Below are positions 23,662 through 32,644 of a stretch of 64,000 nt of DNA, piece after piece. Within the stretch, counting starts at the first letter, position 1. Each line of letters starts with the position of its first letter. The notes beneath the pieces were generated by a model. It made no database searches, was not told the DNA's origin, and was given only the letters and a program-made list of their open reading frames with translations. Source of the DNA: Collinsella sp. (GTDB lineage Bacteria > Actinomycetota > Coriobacteriia > Coriobacteriales > Coriobacteriaceae); the NCBI GenBank assembly GCA_031296755.1, contig JAUMMZ010000032.1:87987-151986 (forward strand), given 5' to 3'. A program made the translations under genes and the position numbers.

Positions 23662-24090
23662 CTAGGCGATGTGGAGGGGGTTGGCGGCGTCGACGGCGTC
23701 GGGGACGTCGGAAGGGCCGTCGGGGACAGCGTCTGCCGGGTCCTCGTCGGGGGTCTCGATCTGTTTGATCATGACCTCCTGGCCCTGCAGCAGGTATGTC
23801 TCGCCGCTACCGCAATGGGGACAGGTCTTGCCGTGCTCGACCGTCGCATAGTCGCGGCCACATGCCTCGCAATGCGTCACGGCCTCGACGGGCTCCACAA
23901 CAAGCTCCGCGCCCTGCGCGATGGGCTTTTTATCTGCCGCCCAGCGCCAAGCGTCGAGCAGCAACTCGGGAACGACGCCCGAGACCTCGCCCAGCAGCAA
24001 CGTCACGCTCGAAACGCGACGCACGCCATTGGCACGCGCCACGTTCTCAACATCACGAATGATGTGATACACAATCCCGAGCTCGTGCAC
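23662..24090 (-). CDS. hypA: Hydrogenase nickel-insertion protein HypA
   Basis: A 142-residue protein beginning MHELGIV, the Ni-binding MHE motif of HypA, and carrying two zinc-binding CxxC pairs (CEACGRDY, CPHCGSGE). HypA delivers nickel to NiFe-hydrogenase with HypB. The C-terminus is extended by about 25 Asp/Pro-rich residues beyond the usual family end. The start is GTG 24090 behind AAAGGATTAATA. It is separated by 27 kb from hypFCDE; hypB is not in the window. Confidence 0.92.
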   Translation of the reverse strand: MHELGIVYHIIRDVENVARANGVRRVSSVTLLLGEVSGVVPELLLDAWRWAADKKPIAQGAELVVEPVEAVTHCEACGRDYATVEHGKTCPHCGSGETYLLQGQEVMIKQIETPDEDPADAVPDGPSDVPDAVDAANPLHIA

Positions 24091-24123
24091 TATTAATCCT
24101 TTCGCCGTTCCCGTTATGGCTAC

Positions 24124-26901
24124 TTATTTCCTACCAAATTTAATCTTGATGGCGCGCTTCAAAGCATACTTGCCCAGGCTCGGGAGCTTTTGCTCGTATT
24201 TGACCATCGTGGAGCACTCGGGGCGGTCGCGATCCAGATGGATGGCGTCGAACGCGCACTTGGTGGTGCACAGGCCGCAGCCGATGCACTTGTTGGGGTC
24301 GACGATCGAGGCGCCGCAGCCCAGGCAGCGGGCGGTCTCGGCGCGCACCTGCTCCTCGGTAAAGGTCTCAACATACTCGCTAAACGGTGCAGCCTTCTCG
24401 CGCTCGCGGTCCACGTGGGCAACCTCGCGGCTCGCGTTGTCGTAGCTTTCGATCACGACATCGTCGCGGTCGAGCGAGGTGTAGCGGCGCTGGTTGCGGC
24501 CGATGGTGAGCGTGGAGCCCGGCTGCACAAAGCGATGGATGGACACCGCGGCCTCGTGGCCGGCGGCGATGGCGTCGATGGCAAAGCTGGGGCCGGTGTA
24601 GACGTCGCCGCCCACAAAGATGTCTGGCTCGGCGGTCTGGTAGGTCTGGGGATCGGCAAGGGCACCCTGGCCGCGGCCGAGCTCCACTTTGGAGCCAGCC
24701 AGCAGGTCGCCCCACACAATGGACTGGCCAATCGACATGACGACACGGTCGGCATCGACACGGCGCAGGTCGTTCTCGTCGTACTCAGGCGCAAAACGGC
24801 CCTCGTCGTCAAAGACACGCGTGCAGCGCTTGAAGGTGATACCGCAGACACGACCGGCCTCGTCCAAGTGAATCTCCTTGGGGCCCCAGCCGCAGCTGAT
24901 GTGCGCGCCGTCCTCAACGGCCTCGCGACGTTCTTCCTCGCTGGCGGGCATCTGAGCCTCGCTCTCCAGGCAGAACATCTCAACATGCTCAGAGCCCAGA
25001 CGGCAGGCGTTGCGGGCAACGTCGATGGCCACGTTGCCGCCGCCCACCACAATGGTGCGGCCGGACAGGGAATCAATCTTGCCGCTGTTAACCTCGCGAA
25101 GGAAGTTGACGGCCACGGTCACGTCCTCGGCACCCTCGCCCGGAATGCCCGCAAGGCGGCCGCCCTGGCAGCCAATGGCAACGTAGAAGGCCTTAAAGCC
25201 CTGCGCGCGCAGCTCGTCGAGCGTCACGTCGCGACCGACTTCCACGCCATAGCGGAACTCGGCACCCATCAGGCGAATGATCTCGACCTCGGCCTCGATG
25301 ACGTCCTTCTGCAGCTTAAAGCTGGGAATGCCGTAGGTGAGCATGCCGCCCGGGCGCTCGTTCTTCTCGAACACGACGGGCTTGTAGCCCTTCTCGGCCA
25401 GGTAGAAAGCGCAGGACAGGCCGGCCGGACCGGCACCGATGACGGCGATCTTCTGGTCGAAGCCGCCGGCGCGCGTCGGCGTCACCACGGGCGGAACGTA
25501 GCGGGTCGCGGCGTCCAGATCGCGCTGGGCGATAAACTTCTTGACCTCGTCGATAGCCACGGCGGCGTCCACACGGCCGCGGGTGCAGGCATCCTCACAG
25601 CGGCGGTTGCACACACGGCCGCAGATAGCGGGCAGCGGGTTCTCGCGCTTGATGAGTGCTAGGGCCTCGTCATAGCGACCCTGAGCCGCGAGCTTCAAAT
25701 AGCCCTGAACGGCAACGTGCGCGGGGCAGGCCGTCTTGCAGGGAGCGGTGCCGGACTCATGCGTCTCGATGCGGTTGTCGTTGCGGTAGTTGGGCGACCA
25801 CTTGGTGTGGTCCCACTTGGTGGCATCGGGCAGCTCCTGGCGCGGATACTCGGGCACCTGTCCACCGGCCTTTTTGCTGCAGAGCTTCTGGCCGAGCTTG
25901 GCGGCACCGGCAGGGCATACCTCAACGCAGCGACCGCAGGCCACGCACTTGTCCTTCTCGACCTTGGCAACATAGGCCGAGCGCGACAGGTTGGGCGTGT
26001 TGAACAGCTGCGAGGTGCGCAGGGCATAGCACACGTTGACGTTGCAGTTGCAGATGGCGAAGATCTTGTTCTCGCCGTCGATATTGGTGATCTGGTGCAC
26101 AAAGCCGTTGTCCTCGGCCTGGCGCAAGATGTCGTAGACCTCCTCGCGCGTCACATAATGACCGCGGTCGGTCTCAACCACATAGTCGGCCATATCGCCC
26201 ACGGCAATGCACCAGTCGGCGGGGTCATCGGCGCAGCCCTCGCCCATCACGCGACGGCTCGCGCGGCAGCTGCAGGTGCTGGCGGCATACTTGCCCTCGT
26301 ATTTGTCGAGCCAGTGCTCGATATGCTCAATAGGCACCGAGGTGCTCGCGGCATCGATGGCCTTCTCGACCGGAATGACATGCATACCGATGCCGGCGCC
26401 ACCGGGCGGCACCATCGGCGTGGCCTTGGACAGCGGTCCCTTGGACGCCTGCTCAAAGAACTTGGCATAGACCGGGTGCTCCTCGAGCTGGCTCACGCGC
26501 ATGTTGAGGAACTCGGCGGAACCCGGCACCAGCATGGGCAGCACCCACTGCTTGGCGCGCTCGGGGTTTTCCCAGTTGTACTCGAGCAGACCCGTGTAGC
26601 TCATGTCGTCGAGCATCTTCTCGATCTGGGCCTCGGGCATGCCGGTGAGCTTGACCATCTCGGGCAGCGTATAGGGACGGCGCATCTTCATCTTGCAGAG
26701 CACTTCGGCCTGCTCGTCGGTCGCGGCCTCGGCAAACGACCAGTACTCGTAGCCCAGCAGCTCGTCGCGGTGCAACAGACGGTTGGTGCAGTGCTCGCAC
26801 AGTTTGACGATGGCCTCGCGCGGATGCTCCGGTATCGGCGGCACGAACTCCGCGCCGATATCGGGCTCGGTATAGCTAATCCCCGGTCCGTTGAGAATCA
26901 T
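24124..26901 (-). CDS. Large Fe-S flavoprotein oxidoreductase (GltD-like with extra Fe-S domains)
   Basis: A 925-residue protein. The N-terminal 300 residues include a winged-helix-like region and Cys clusters (CEHC; CSCRASRR...CADDPADWC; CNCNVNVC). A 4Fe-4S motif CVACGRCVEVC follows (about 318). Next comes a GltD/DPYD-type region with CKTACPAH and CGRVCNRRCEDAC, FAD site IGAGPAGLSC (about 485) and NAD(P) site VVGGGNVAIDVA. A final ferredoxin motif CIGCGLCTTKC ends the protein. It probably transfers electrons between NAD(P)H and ferredoxin-like partners; the substrate is unknown. ATG 26901 fits GAAGGG upstream. It is divergent from a TetR gene. Confidence 0.8.
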   Translation of the reverse strand: MILNGPGISYTEPDIGAEFVPPIPEHPREAIVKLCEHCTNRLLHRDELLGYEYWSFAEAATDEQAEVLCKMKMRRPYTLPEMVKLTGMPEAQIEKMLDDMSYTGLLEYNWENPERAKQWVLPMLVPGSAEFLNMRVSQLEEHPVYAKFFEQASKGPLSKATPMVPPGGAGIGMHVIPVEKAIDAASTSVPIEHIEHWLDKYEGKYAASTCSCRASRRVMGEGCADDPADWCIAVGDMADYVVETDRGHYVTREEVYDILRQAEDNGFVHQITNIDGENKIFAICNCNVNVCYALRTSQLFNTPNLSRSAYVAKVEKDKCVACGRCVEVCPAGAAKLGQKLCSKKAGGQVPEYPRQELPDATKWDHTKWSPNYRNDNRIETHESGTAPCKTACPAHVAVQGYLKLAAQGRYDEALALIKRENPLPAICGRVCNRRCEDACTRGRVDAAVAIDEVKKFIAQRDLDAATRYVPPVVTPTRAGGFDQKIAVIGAGPAGLSCAFYLAEKGYKPVVFEKNERPGGMLTYGIPSFKLQKDVIEAEVEIIRLMGAEFRYGVEVGRDVTLDELRAQGFKAFYVAIGCQGGRLAGIPGEGAEDVTVAVNFLREVNSGKIDSLSGRTIVVGGGNVAIDVARNACRLGSEHVEMFCLESEAQMPASEEERREAVEDGAHISCGWGPKEIHLDEAGRVCGITFKRCTRVFDDEGRFAPEYDENDLRRVDADRVVMSIGQSIVWGDLLAGSKVELGRGQGALADPQTYQTAEPDIFVGGDVYTGPSFAIDAIAAGHEAAVSIHRFVQPGSTLTIGRNQRRYTSLDRDDVVIESYDNASREVAHVDREREKAAPFSEYVETFTEEQVRAETARCLGCGASIVDPNKCIGCGLCTTKCAFDAIHLDRDRPECSTMVKYEQKLPSLGKYALKRAIKIKFGRK

Positions 26902-26994
26902 GGTTGTCCCTTCTCTTGCCACGGCCCGGCGAGACCGCGGCGCCCCTCTTTTTTTGCAGGCCGGGCATGCCCCATGCCGTTCACCCGCCATTAG

Positions 26995-27032
26995 TTGACA
27001 TTGTGTCAAAAATAGTATTGACGAACCGTCAA
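26995..27032. promoter_or_regulatory. Two tandem TTGAC-N5-GTCAA operators
   Basis: Perfect inverted repeats at 26995-27009 and 27018-27032, centres 23 bases apart, in the divergent promoter between the flavoprotein and the TetR gene. They are likely TetR-protein sites controlling both genes. Confidence 0.75.
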
Positions 27033-27091
27033 CAATATTCAAGACTGTTAGGCGAACGGTCAGGCAAAAGAGGATGAAAGGCGGCAAGCAC

Positions 27092-27754
27092 ATGAGCAGT
27101 AACGCAGCGAACACCTCTGTGGCCGACGCCGTCCCCGCGCCCGACAGCACGGCAAAGCGCTTGACGGGCGACGAACGCCGTCGCGAGATCCTCGATGCCG
27201 TGCGCACCGTAAGCTCCGAGCTGGGCGTGTCCCACCTATCGGTATCGGCCGTGACCAAGCGAGCCGGCTGCACGCGCTCGCTGTTCTACCACTACTTCGC
27301 CGACATGGACGCCGCCGTCACCGCCGTCATGGACGAGGCAATCGACGGTTTTATCTCCGAGCTCGAGCAGTGGAATGCCAACCGCACCGTCGGCGATATC
27401 GAGGGCGCACTCGACACCGTCGCCCCGCTCTTTAAGCGCCTGGTCGCCAGCGGCCACGAGCTGCCGAGTACGCTCACCTCCAGCAGCGGTGCGCTCTACG
27501 GCGGCTTTCTGCACAACGTGGTCCAACGCGTGGCGCAGTATATCTGCGACACCACCGTGGTGGATTTTGTCGCCCATCATGAGCTACGCATCGACCATGT
27601 CTACGAGACGTTCTACACCCTCATCATGGGTCTTTTGATGTATATCCGCACGCACCCCGATGTGCCCGACGAGACGGTCAAGGAAATCATCGCCTCGACG
27701 CTCCACATCGAGGGCTACACCGCCAAGTATCCGGAGCGCAAGCCCCAGAACTGA
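27092..27754 (+). CDS. TetR/AcrR-family transcriptional regulator
   Basis: A 220-residue protein with an N-terminal TetR HTH (RREILDAVRTVSSELGVSHL, then VTKRAGCTRSLFYHYF) and a helical ligand domain. ATG 27092 is preferred over 27074 because GAAAGGCGG is spaced for it; the upstream ATG has its purine run too close. It is divergent from the flavoprotein gene across two operators and followed 63 bases later by a membrane-protein gene it may also control. Confidence 0.88.
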   Translation: MSSNAANTSVADAVPAPDSTAKRLTGDERRREILDAVRTVSSELGVSHLSVSAVTKRAGCTRSLFYHYFADMDAAVTAVMDEAIDGFISELEQWNANRTVGDIEGALDTVAPLFKRLVASGHELPSTLTSSSGALYGGFLHNVVQRVAQYICDTTVVDFVAHHELRIDHVYETFYTLIMGLLMYIRTHPDVPDETVKEIIASTLHIEGYTAKYPERKPQN

Positions 27755-27817
27755 CGACATTTGGCCAAACTGCCCGCGATCAGAAGAGGGGCCGCGGGCG
27801 TGTGAAAGGAGAGCAGC

Positions 27818-28825
27818 ATGCTGTTCGATGTTTGGGGTAGCGATACCCTTATCCACTGGGCCGGCTGGGCCATGGTCTTTATCGGCCTGATCGTGCTCAA
27901 CGAGGTCGGCCGCCGCACCAAGCTCGGCGCGGCAATCATCTTTGGCGTGGCTCCGCTGGCCATGACCATCTACTGCGTCGCCATCGCCGTGGGCGTTTCG
28001 CAGGGTGCCGAGTGGGCGCTCACCAACCCCACCCATGTGTACCAGAACAGCTGGTTCCACTACGCCAAGGTATACGCGGCGCTCGCCGGTTGCTGGGGCT
28101 TCATTGCCATTAAATACCAGTGGGGAAAGATCGGCAAGGTGCATTGGTTCCGCGCATGGCCGTTTGTGATCGTCGCCATCAACATCATGATCGCCGTCGT
28201 GTCCGACTTCGAGAGCGCCTATCACTTCTTTGTCCTGGGCCAGTCCACCTGGGTCACCTCCGAGGGCGCCACGCAGCTGGCCGGCTGGAACAACGTGTTC
28301 AACGGCATCGCCGGTATCATCAACATCTTCTGCATGACCGGTTGGTGGAGCGTCTATGCCTCCGAGGATCAGACCGACATGCTGTGGCCCGACATGACCT
28401 GGGTCTACATCATCGCCTACGATATCTGGAACTTCTGCTACACCTACAACTGCCTGCCCACCCACTCCTGGTTCTGCGGCTTTGCGCTGCTGCTGGCGCC
28501 CACCGTCGCCGCCTTTATCTGGAACAAGGGCGGTTGGATCCAGAACCGCGCCTTTACGCTGGCCATTTGGTGCATGTTTGCCCAGGTGTTCCCGTACTTC
28601 CAGGAGGAGTCCATCTTTGTGACCCACTCCACGCTCGACCCCAGCGCCGCTACCGCGGTCTCGATCGCCGCACTGGTCGCCAACGTCGCCGCGATTATCT
28701 ACATCGCCTACCGCGCCAAGAAGCTCGGCCGCAATCCCTACAAGCAGGATGTCTTTGAGGGCACCAGCGATTGGGAGAAGGCCACCGCTCGCCGCGCCAA
28801 GGTGGATTACGCACATGCCGAGTAA
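27818..28825 (+). CDS. Polytopic membrane protein, DUF5692-like
   Basis: A 335-residue protein with about eight hydrophobic segments, many Trp/His residues (NSWFHYAKVYAALAGCWGF) and a hydrophilic C-terminal tail. It resembles DUF5692 proteins, which have no assigned function; that match is from memory of the pattern. ATG 27818 follows GAAAGGAGAGCAGC. It is co-directional with the TetR gene and followed by a strong terminator, so it may be part of the same redox-linked regulon. Confidence 0.6.
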   Translation: MLFDVWGSDTLIHWAGWAMVFIGLIVLNEVGRRTKLGAAIIFGVAPLAMTIYCVAIAVGVSQGAEWALTNPTHVYQNSWFHYAKVYAALAGCWGFIAIKYQWGKIGKVHWFRAWPFVIVAINIMIAVVSDFESAYHFFVLGQSTWVTSEGATQLAGWNNVFNGIAGIINIFCMTGWWSVYASEDQTDMLWPDMTWVYIIAYDIWNFCYTYNCLPTHSWFCGFALLLAPTVAAFIWNKGGWIQNRAFTLAIWCMFAQVFPYFQEESIFVTHSTLDPSAATAVSIAALVANVAAIIYIAYRAKKLGRNPYKQDVFEGTSDWEKATARRAKVDYAHAE

Positions 28826-28896
28826 CGCGCCTGGCGCAAACATCGCTTGAGCGCGAAGCAGCATAGCCGGCTCCGCGCAATGCAACGTATTGCATG

Positions 28897-28935
28897 CCCC
28901 CGGAAAGCGATTTGTTCGCTTTCCGGGGGCTTTTT
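28897..28935 (+). terminator. Terminator after the DUF5692-like gene
   Basis: CCCCCGGAAAGCGA pairs with 28916-28929 around a TTTGT loop and is followed by CTTTTTG. Confidence 0.92.
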
Positions 28936-29066
28936 GTTGTTGCGCGCATCCACACACATATTCAAAACCTCTCGCACAGATAAAATCAGATTTCCAATCG
29001 CCTGACAGCTCTATATGACCCTGTTTTTGGGTACATTGTTGTCCCGATATTGAGCTTGGGGGATGT

Positions 29067-30563
29067 ATGAATGATGAGACGATGGGCCAAGAGGATGCGG
29101 CCCAAGATGCAGAAGCTTGCGCTGAGGCCTTGGAGAGCTTAGACCGGATTTCACTCGATGAGATTGCGTTTGACGATTCGGGCGTTGATGTGCAGGATGA
29201 GCCGGAAGCCGAGGCGCAGTCCGATGGTCAGGATGCAGACGACGTTGAGCCTGCCGAAGATGGGGCAGGTCACGAAGACACCGATAGCGAGGCCGGCAAC
29301 CAGCCCGAATCCGACACAGGCGAGGAAACCGTCCTGCTCGACAGCTTGCCGGCCGAAGATTCGCTGACCCGCGAGCTTCCCGGCCTGGGCTCCGCTCCTG
29401 CCGTGGACGAGACCATCGCCATGGGCGATATTCCCCTACCGTCCGTTCCCTCGGCACGCGAAGCCGAGGTTCGTCATCGTAAGATGTCGCCCAAGCGCCG
29501 CAATCTGATGGTCGCCGGTGTCGTGGCCGTCGCGCTCGTCGCCGGCGGTGCAGGCTATGCTGCCTGGAACGGATATCAGCAAGAGCAGGCTGCCGCTGTC
29601 GCCGCCAATGCCCACACGATGATGTCAGTGCAGATTGGCGTGCATGCCGCGGGCCTCGACTGCTCAACTGACTCCAAGATTCCCGTACAGGTGAGCGGTC
29701 AGGATTCTGACGGCTCCTCCGTGAGCGAAACGCTCTATGTTGACGAGCACGGCCGCGGCATCAAACTGCTGCCCGGCGATTACACGCTCTCCATCGCTGC
29801 CTCCCCCATCGCGGCCGACGGCACCATCTATACCGTCCCGACCACCAAGACGCAGGTCACCGTTAAGAGCGATGGACAGGATTTAAGTGCCCAGGCCACC
29901 TTTAAGCTCAAAGTGCCTTCGGCCGACACGGTGACTGACGACCAGATCGATGCCGCCGCCAAGTATGCCGAAGAGGGCGGTGCGAGCTCCGCCGCGGCTG
30001 CCAAAGTGCTCCAGCAGGCAGCAACCGCGCGGCGCGACGCCGCCGTCAATGCCGTGAGCGCGCAAAAGGCACAGGCATCCCGTGATGCTGACGCCCGTCA
30101 CAAGGCAACCGACCTTTACCAGCTCGATATCCCCGTCGAGTGGTACGGCAAGGTCGAGACTTGGCAGAATGGCAGCACGCTATGCATCTATCTGGGCGAC
30201 GACGCCAATACGCCGCTCGTGACGCTCGTCGCGGTGCGCGAGGGCGAGAGCTTTACGCCCGATGAAGGCGATACGGTTTTGGGCGCGGCCAATCTAGGCA
30301 ACGGTTATACCGTCTACGCCAGCGGCCCCGTCTATCCGTACGTGGTGCCCCAGACCATCAACGGACAGACGCAGAACCCCGTGTCAACCTACCCCATGGA
30401 CACGGCCATTGAGCTTGTCGAGCTTACGACCGGCAACCGCTATACCTATAGCCAGATCAAGAACGTGCTGGTCGGCAAAGACGGCAAGGCCGACGCCGCC
30501 GCCAAACTCGAGACCGACTACCTCGCCCAGATTCTGATGCCGAGTATCAAAGCCCAGGACTAG
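29067..30563 (+). CDS. Single-pass membrane protein with acidic cytoplasmic region, unknown function
   Basis: A 498-residue protein. Residues 1-130 are very acidic and probably disordered. A basic stretch (RHRKMSPKRR) precedes one membrane helix (about 146-166). The extracytoplasmic part has a beta-rich region, an Ala-rich helix (about 290-340) and a C-terminal domain (LDIPVEWYGKVETW). A type II topology is likely. I do not recognise a family; the plan resembles actinobacterial exported proteins with intracellular signalling tails. ATG 29067 follows TTGGGGGATGT. It stands alone between a terminator and a convergent gene. Confidence 0.7.
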   Translation: MNDETMGQEDAAQDAEACAEALESLDRISLDEIAFDDSGVDVQDEPEAEAQSDGQDADDVEPAEDGAGHEDTDSEAGNQPESDTGEETVLLDSLPAEDSLTRELPGLGSAPAVDETIAMGDIPLPSVPSAREAEVRHRKMSPKRRNLMVAGVVAVALVAGGAGYAAWNGYQQEQAAAVAANAHTMMSVQIGVHAAGLDCSTDSKIPVQVSGQDSDGSSVSETLYVDEHGRGIKLLPGDYTLSIAASPIAADGTIYTVPTTKTQVTVKSDGQDLSAQATFKLKVPSADTVTDDQIDAAAKYAEEGGASSAAAAKVLQQAATARRDAAVNAVSAQKAQASRDADARHKATDLYQLDIPVEWYGKVETWQNGSTLCIYLGDDANTPLVTLVAVREGESFTPDEGDTVLGAANLGNGYTVYASGPVYPYVVPQTINGQTQNPVSTYPMDTAIELVELTTGNRYTYSQIKNVLVGKDGKADAAAKLETDYLAQILMPSIKAQD

Positions 30564-30636
30564 CCTGGCGCAGCAAGGTGCTCCCCAACCGTGATGAGGG
30601 AGCCAGGAGGTCCTGACCCCACAGGTCCATAGATGA

Positions 30637-31989
30637 TTAGGCAAGGAGCCACTTCCATGCGGGCACAACGTGGACCACACCGTGCTCGCATGAAATATCG
30701 GTCTGTTCATCCATGGTAACGATTGCCGACTCGCCAAGATCGAACTGGGCCATCGAGGCATCAAGCGCGGCAATTTCGCGCTCGCGCGTTTTCTCACGTG
30801 CCATATCCGCACTCACCTGAATCAGGCTATAAGCCCGCATGAGAAGCGCGTCCCCAGCTACAAAGTCCACCTCATGGCTTTTGCTCTTCTCTTTGATCAG
30901 CAGGCGGCAGACCGAGCCGGTCCTCACCGCGGGAGTCTTTCTTCTTAGCGCATTGAACACTGCGGTCTCGAGCCTCTGGCCCTGGTCCAATGCTGATGCG
31001 GGAGAGAATGCTCCAAACATCGCAGGGTCGACAGCGTAGACCTTAGACGCAGACCGCATGTTATTTGCCAGTGAACGCGTGAACTCCGGCACAGAAAATA
31101 ACAGGTAGGCGTCCTCATAATACTCAAGTAAATCGCTGAGCGAATTACGACTGACGGGTATCTGTCTGCTCTTGAACTCGTTGTACACTTTGTTCACTGA
31201 CAGCTCTCGTCCCGAAGATGCCATACACCGCGTCAAGAACAGCGATGCCAGGCGAGGGTTCTTGACGTCGTAACGCTCAACGACGTCCATAGCGACCGTT
31301 CGCGAAGCATATTCCTGTAGCAGCTGAATCGCGTCTGTGGGCGTCTGCTCAAGTGTCGCGATGAATCCCCCTTGTTCAAGATACCCGATCAGATGATGTC
31401 GAAGCAGCGCTGCATCGCTCGGGGAAAAGGTCGCATCTGGCTCGAGAACGCTCCCCGTCTTATATCGAACGTATTCCGAAAAACTCAACGGAAAAAGCTC
31501 TCGCACAAGAGAACGACCCCTGAACTCGCTCTTAAGTTCTGAGGACAGCATCTTAGAAGAAGATCCCGTCACATAGACGGTCGCTTTCTCCGTATCGACT
31601 ACACGCCGCAGAAACGCACCCCATTCGGGAATTTCCTGGATCTCGTCAAAGAAAATGTAAGCGCCCTCGGTTCGAGCAACAGGATACAGCGCATAGAACG
31701 TGTCGAGCACGTCCGCCAGCAGCGATGGCTCATACGGGCGCAAGCGCTCATCCTCAAAATTGAAGTAAAGCATCCGGTCAAGCTCGACGCCCCGGCTCTG
31801 AAGCCGCCGCATCTCCTGATACAGGCGATACGTCTTTCCACAACGGCGGGCCCCCACAATCACATTTACGATGTTGTCACGCTTTGGCTCCTGTGGGTTT
31901 CCTAGATCAAGGTCTCGCTCAAAGACCTGCGGAACCCCCTGCTGTTCAAAGTCCTTTATTTTCTGGGCGATCAAGTCGTTGAATGCCAT
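30637..31989 (-). CDS. AAA ATPase with C-terminal DUF4143 domain
   Basis: A 450-residue protein with Walker A GARRCGKT (about residue 46) and Walker B YIFFDEIQE, followed by the sensor VTGSSS and a C-terminal DUF4143/nuclease-like region (HEVDFVAGD). This abundant family of unknown role is often laterally transferred and sometimes considered toxin- or defence-like. The start is 10 bases from a 24-bp inverted repeat that brackets its promoter, indicating autoregulation or a repressor. It is less G+C-rich than flanking genes. Confidence 0.85.
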   Translation of the reverse strand: MAFNDLIAQKIKDFEQQGVPQVFERDLDLGNPQEPKRDNIVNVIVGARRCGKTYRLYQEMRRLQSRGVELDRMLYFNFEDERLRPYEPSLLADVLDTFYALYPVARTEGAYIFFDEIQEIPEWGAFLRRVVDTEKATVYVTGSSSKMLSSELKSEFRGRSLVRELFPLSFSEYVRYKTGSVLEPDATFSPSDAALLRHHLIGYLEQGGFIATLEQTPTDAIQLLQEYASRTVAMDVVERYDVKNPRLASLFLTRCMASSGRELSVNKVYNEFKSRQIPVSRNSLSDLLEYYEDAYLLFSVPEFTRSLANNMRSASKVYAVDPAMFGAFSPASALDQGQRLETAVFNALRRKTPAVRTGSVCRLLIKEKSKSHEVDFVAGDALLMRAYSLIQVSADMAREKTREREIAALDASMAQFDLGESAIVTMDEQTDISCEHGVVHVVPAWKWLLA

Positions 31990-31996
31990 GATTCTC

Positions 31997-32058
31997 CAAT
32001 CTTGCTCTCTAGCTAATCAAAATTATACCGATTCTTGATTAATTAGAGAGCAAGATTG
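31997..32058. promoter_or_regulatory. 24-bp inverted repeat bracketing the ATPase promoter
   Basis: Arms 31997-32020 and 32035-32058 match at 22 of 24 positions (start CAATCTTGCTCTCTA). The 14-base centre contains TATAAT on the minus strand. It is a likely operator, or a hairpin in the 5' leader. Confidence 0.65.
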
Positions 32059-32220
32059 TGTGTAGCTTGATTAACACTTAAGCAAGTTTTATCACCGTTA
32101 TTGCTCCGAAGGATATCGAGTGGCTAAGAGGACAACCGAGCTCGAATGCGACTCCCCGAGCAGTCAATCTGGGACGGGGCTTTTTTGACTACCCTCCCCC
32201 TGTAGAAAAATCCCTAACGC

Positions 32221-32286
32221 AGTTGCGGTGAAATAGGGCTGTTTTTGCTGGTCAAACCGCAAAACAGTCCCTATTTCACCGCAACT
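32221..32286. repeat. Palindromic 3'-end element, copy 3 (covarying stem)
   Basis: Same outer arms as the other copies, but the middle of the stem is AATAGGG paired with CCCTATT where other copies have AATAGTTCC paired with GGAACTATT. Pairing is kept while sequence changes. It lies 25 bases beyond the stop of the small Pro-rich gene. Confidence 0.9.
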
Positions 32287-32310
32287 TATTGGTGGCCTTT
32301 TGGGTGGCAC

Positions 32311-32514
32311 TTAGCGCCAGGGGTCGGCTTCGAACATCGGCTCGCGCTCGGGGCGGCGATCGCTGTAGGGATCGTAGCCGTCATCGTCCTCGTTCTCGGC
32401 ACGGATGTAGGGGTCGCGCGGCTTGGGCGCCGGTTTGGGAGAAGCCTTCGGTGCGACCGGCGCGGCGGGCGCTGCCTCAGCAACCGGTGCGTGCGTCTTG
32501 TTCTCGTCTTTCAT
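32311..32514 (-). CDS. Small Pro/Ala-rich acidic protein, unknown
   Basis: A 67-residue protein starting MKDENKTHAP, with a Pro/Ala/Lys segment and an acidic, Arg-rich C-terminus (RDPYIRAENEDDDGYDPYSD). No domain is recognised and it is probably disordered. ATG 32514 is chosen because GGAG is nine bases upstream; the longer frame has no ribosome-binding site. It is downstream of clpB beyond a terminator and followed by a palindromic 3' element, which argues that it is a real transcript. Confidence 0.55.
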   Translation of the reverse strand: MKDENKTHAPVAEAAPAAPVAPKASPKPAPKPRDPYIRAENEDDDGYDPYSDRRPEREPMFEADPWR

Positions 32515-32565
32515 CTGCATATCTCCTTGCCATGTGCTCATGCTCAACATCATCGATTGTCGCAC

Positions 32566-32602
32566 GAAAAAGGGCGGCGGACCCGATTGGATCCGCCGCC
32601 CT
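32566..32602 (-). terminator. Terminator of clpB
   Basis: AGGGCGGCGGA pairs with 32592-32602 and the minus strand continues into TTTTT. It lies 43 bases after the clpB stop. Confidence 0.9.
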
Positions 32603-32644
32603 TGGCGTTTTGCGATGAGGTGCGGTTAAAGCCGGCCCCATAAT

